A DNA stretch of 64,000 bases from positions 5,378,397-5,442,396 of the forward strand of contig NW_004624805.1 of assembly GCF_000247695.1 (NCBI RefSeq). The letters run 5' to 3'. The notes below the pieces were generated by a model. The model searched no databases. It saw only the letters and a list, made by a program, of their open reading frames with translations, and was not told the origin of the DNA. The stretch's first letter is position 1. Each line of letters opens with the position of its first letter. Source of the stretch: Heterocephalus glaber. Its lineage: Eukaryota > Chordata > Mammalia > Rodentia > Bathyergidae. The position numbers and the translations under genes are program-made. Positions 63,059 to 64,000 of the stretch are shown here, piece by piece.

Positions 63059-64000
63059 CTATGATAAGTGTCCCTCTGTCCTGTTGGGCCAGCTGGTAAG
63101 ATGGGTTTGACCCTGGAGACCTTTATTTCTGGGGCAGTCTGACTTCCAGTGATCCCCATTACAGACTGGATGTGCCTTTTTATGACAGTAACCCTTGTCA
63201 CAGTCCCACTTGAAGTGCCCTGGCTCTCTGCAGCCATAGCTGGGACAAGTTGATGTTGTGTTGGCAGGAATCACACTCAAGAGTAGTCCCTTGAAGGGCG
63301 GCTACAAGGGTAGCTGCTTTTTGCTGGTCTCTGGTTTCTTTCCTTGGCCTTCACTCAGTCTTGGTTGTAAAAGACCAAAGTGGTGACTCTTACCAAGACA
63401 TCTAGTAAGCTGTCAGGAGCAAAAACCTTCTTCTCTAACTTTCTCTTAATATCAGAGGCTACCTGAGTAATAAATTTATCTTTAGGGATGACTTGCCTTT
63501 CTACTGAGTCAGGAGACAGAGAACTATATTTAGTTAGAGCTTCCTTTAAGCAATCTAAAAATGCCAAGGAGTTTTCCTTGCTTCCCTGAGTAATAGTTGA
63601 CAGCTTGGAGTAATTGATGAGTTTTGACCTTTTTCTTCTTAAACCTCAGGATTGCAAGCCAGGAAATGTCTTTGTACCCAGTCATCTCCCTCCGTATCAG
63701 GATCCCAGTGAGGATATTCCCCAGGAATAGCCTGATTATCTGTAGAGAAGGACCCATTTGCCCTTTGCTCTTCTGGTCCTCATCCTTCTATAGTGATAAG
63801 ATGTTGTTCATCTCCAAAAATTATATCCACCTGCACAGCAGCCTCTCTTTTACTAGAGGATAGAATCTGATTTAAGAGCAGCATTACATCCTTCCCTGTC
63901 AAATCAAAAGACTATGTAAGGCCGCTAAGAATGTCAATATACTTGTTAGGGTCATCAGAAAACACTCCTAAATCCTGCTTAATCTGTTTAAATCAGTGAG
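63059..64000 (-). pseudogene. gag: ERV class I gag remnant: capsid C-terminus and nucleocapsid
   Basis: The minus frame 63,567-63,355 carries FLDCLKEALTKYSSLSPDS, DKFITQVASDIKRKLEKK and TTLVFYNQD, the C-terminal capsid (major homology side) of class I Gag. The minus frame 63,280-63,059 carries two zinc-knuckle-like units, GCREPGHFKWDC and VCNGDHWKSDC, each with the first Cys of the C-C-H-C pattern replaced. The upstream capsid part to the window edge (63,757-63,530) is frameshifted. Matrix, leader, primer-binding site and 5' LTR lie outside the window. Confidence 0.85.

Noticed and set aside
63624..63863. 79-codon plus-strand frame near the window end
   Set aside because: Antisense shadow of the ERV gag remnant.
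34871..64000. An exon of the expected syntenic neighbour CCDC3
   Set aside because: No matching coding sequence was recognised; the interval is read as intergenic.

Overview
This is mammalian nuclear DNA, almost certainly from a rodent. B1-type SINEs occur as monomers and as B1+ID dimers. A young tRNA-derived ID SINE ending in a GGTACC motif and a poly(A) is present, as are LINE-1 3' ends, MaLR LTRs, MIR/L2 remnants and U2/TPT1 retropseudogenes. Murid hallmarks such as B2 were not seen, so a non-murid rodent (castorid/geomyoid or sciurid relatives) is my tentative guess. The genes are split by introns and there are no bacterial features.

Bases 1-34,870 carry the 3' part of one gene on the + strand, CAMK1D (calcium/calmodulin-dependent protein kinase ID). 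The window opens inside a large intron. Five coding exons follow at 18,775-18,887, 20,277-20,355, 26,746-26,833, 27,694-27,811 and 29,497-29,615. Their phases fit together exactly, and they encode the end of the kinase C-lobe, the autoinhibitory/calmodulin-binding segment and the Ser-rich C-terminus. A 3'UTR of about 5.2 kb, in which I see no SINE, runs to an AATAAA at 34,845. The introns hold SINEs, MIR/L2/MLT1 relics, an L1 3' end, a fold-back element near 16.4 kb and a GC-rich patch with an NRF1-type site near 22.3 kb.

Bases 34,871-64,000 look intergenic, and no functional protein gene is supported there. From about 37.6 kb the DNA becomes AT-richer and packed with transposons, often nested. 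Main items: an L1 3' end split by a MaLR LTR with a perfect 5-bp duplication (41.5-42.35 kb); a processed TPT1 pseudogene (45.33-46.15 kb); a Tigger-type element (46.2-46.5 kb); a U2 snRNA pseudogene abutting L1 3' sequence (48.5-49.4 kb); a mariner-like MITE (53.97-54.16 kb); and a two-LTR MaLR element of 2.1 kb (54,334-56,480).

The last 7.3 kb (56,735 to the window end) is a decayed class I (gammaretrovirus-like) endogenous retrovirus on the minus strand. It reads LTR, env, integrase, RNase H, reverse transcriptase, protease and gag from low to high coordinates. Two MaLR solo LTRs, a B1 and an ID have inserted into it. All its reading frames are broken. I found no clearly novel biological system. 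The points most worth checking are the altered short-isoform end of CAMK1D, the possible U2-L1 chimera, the candidate intronic promoter and the nested retroelement history.
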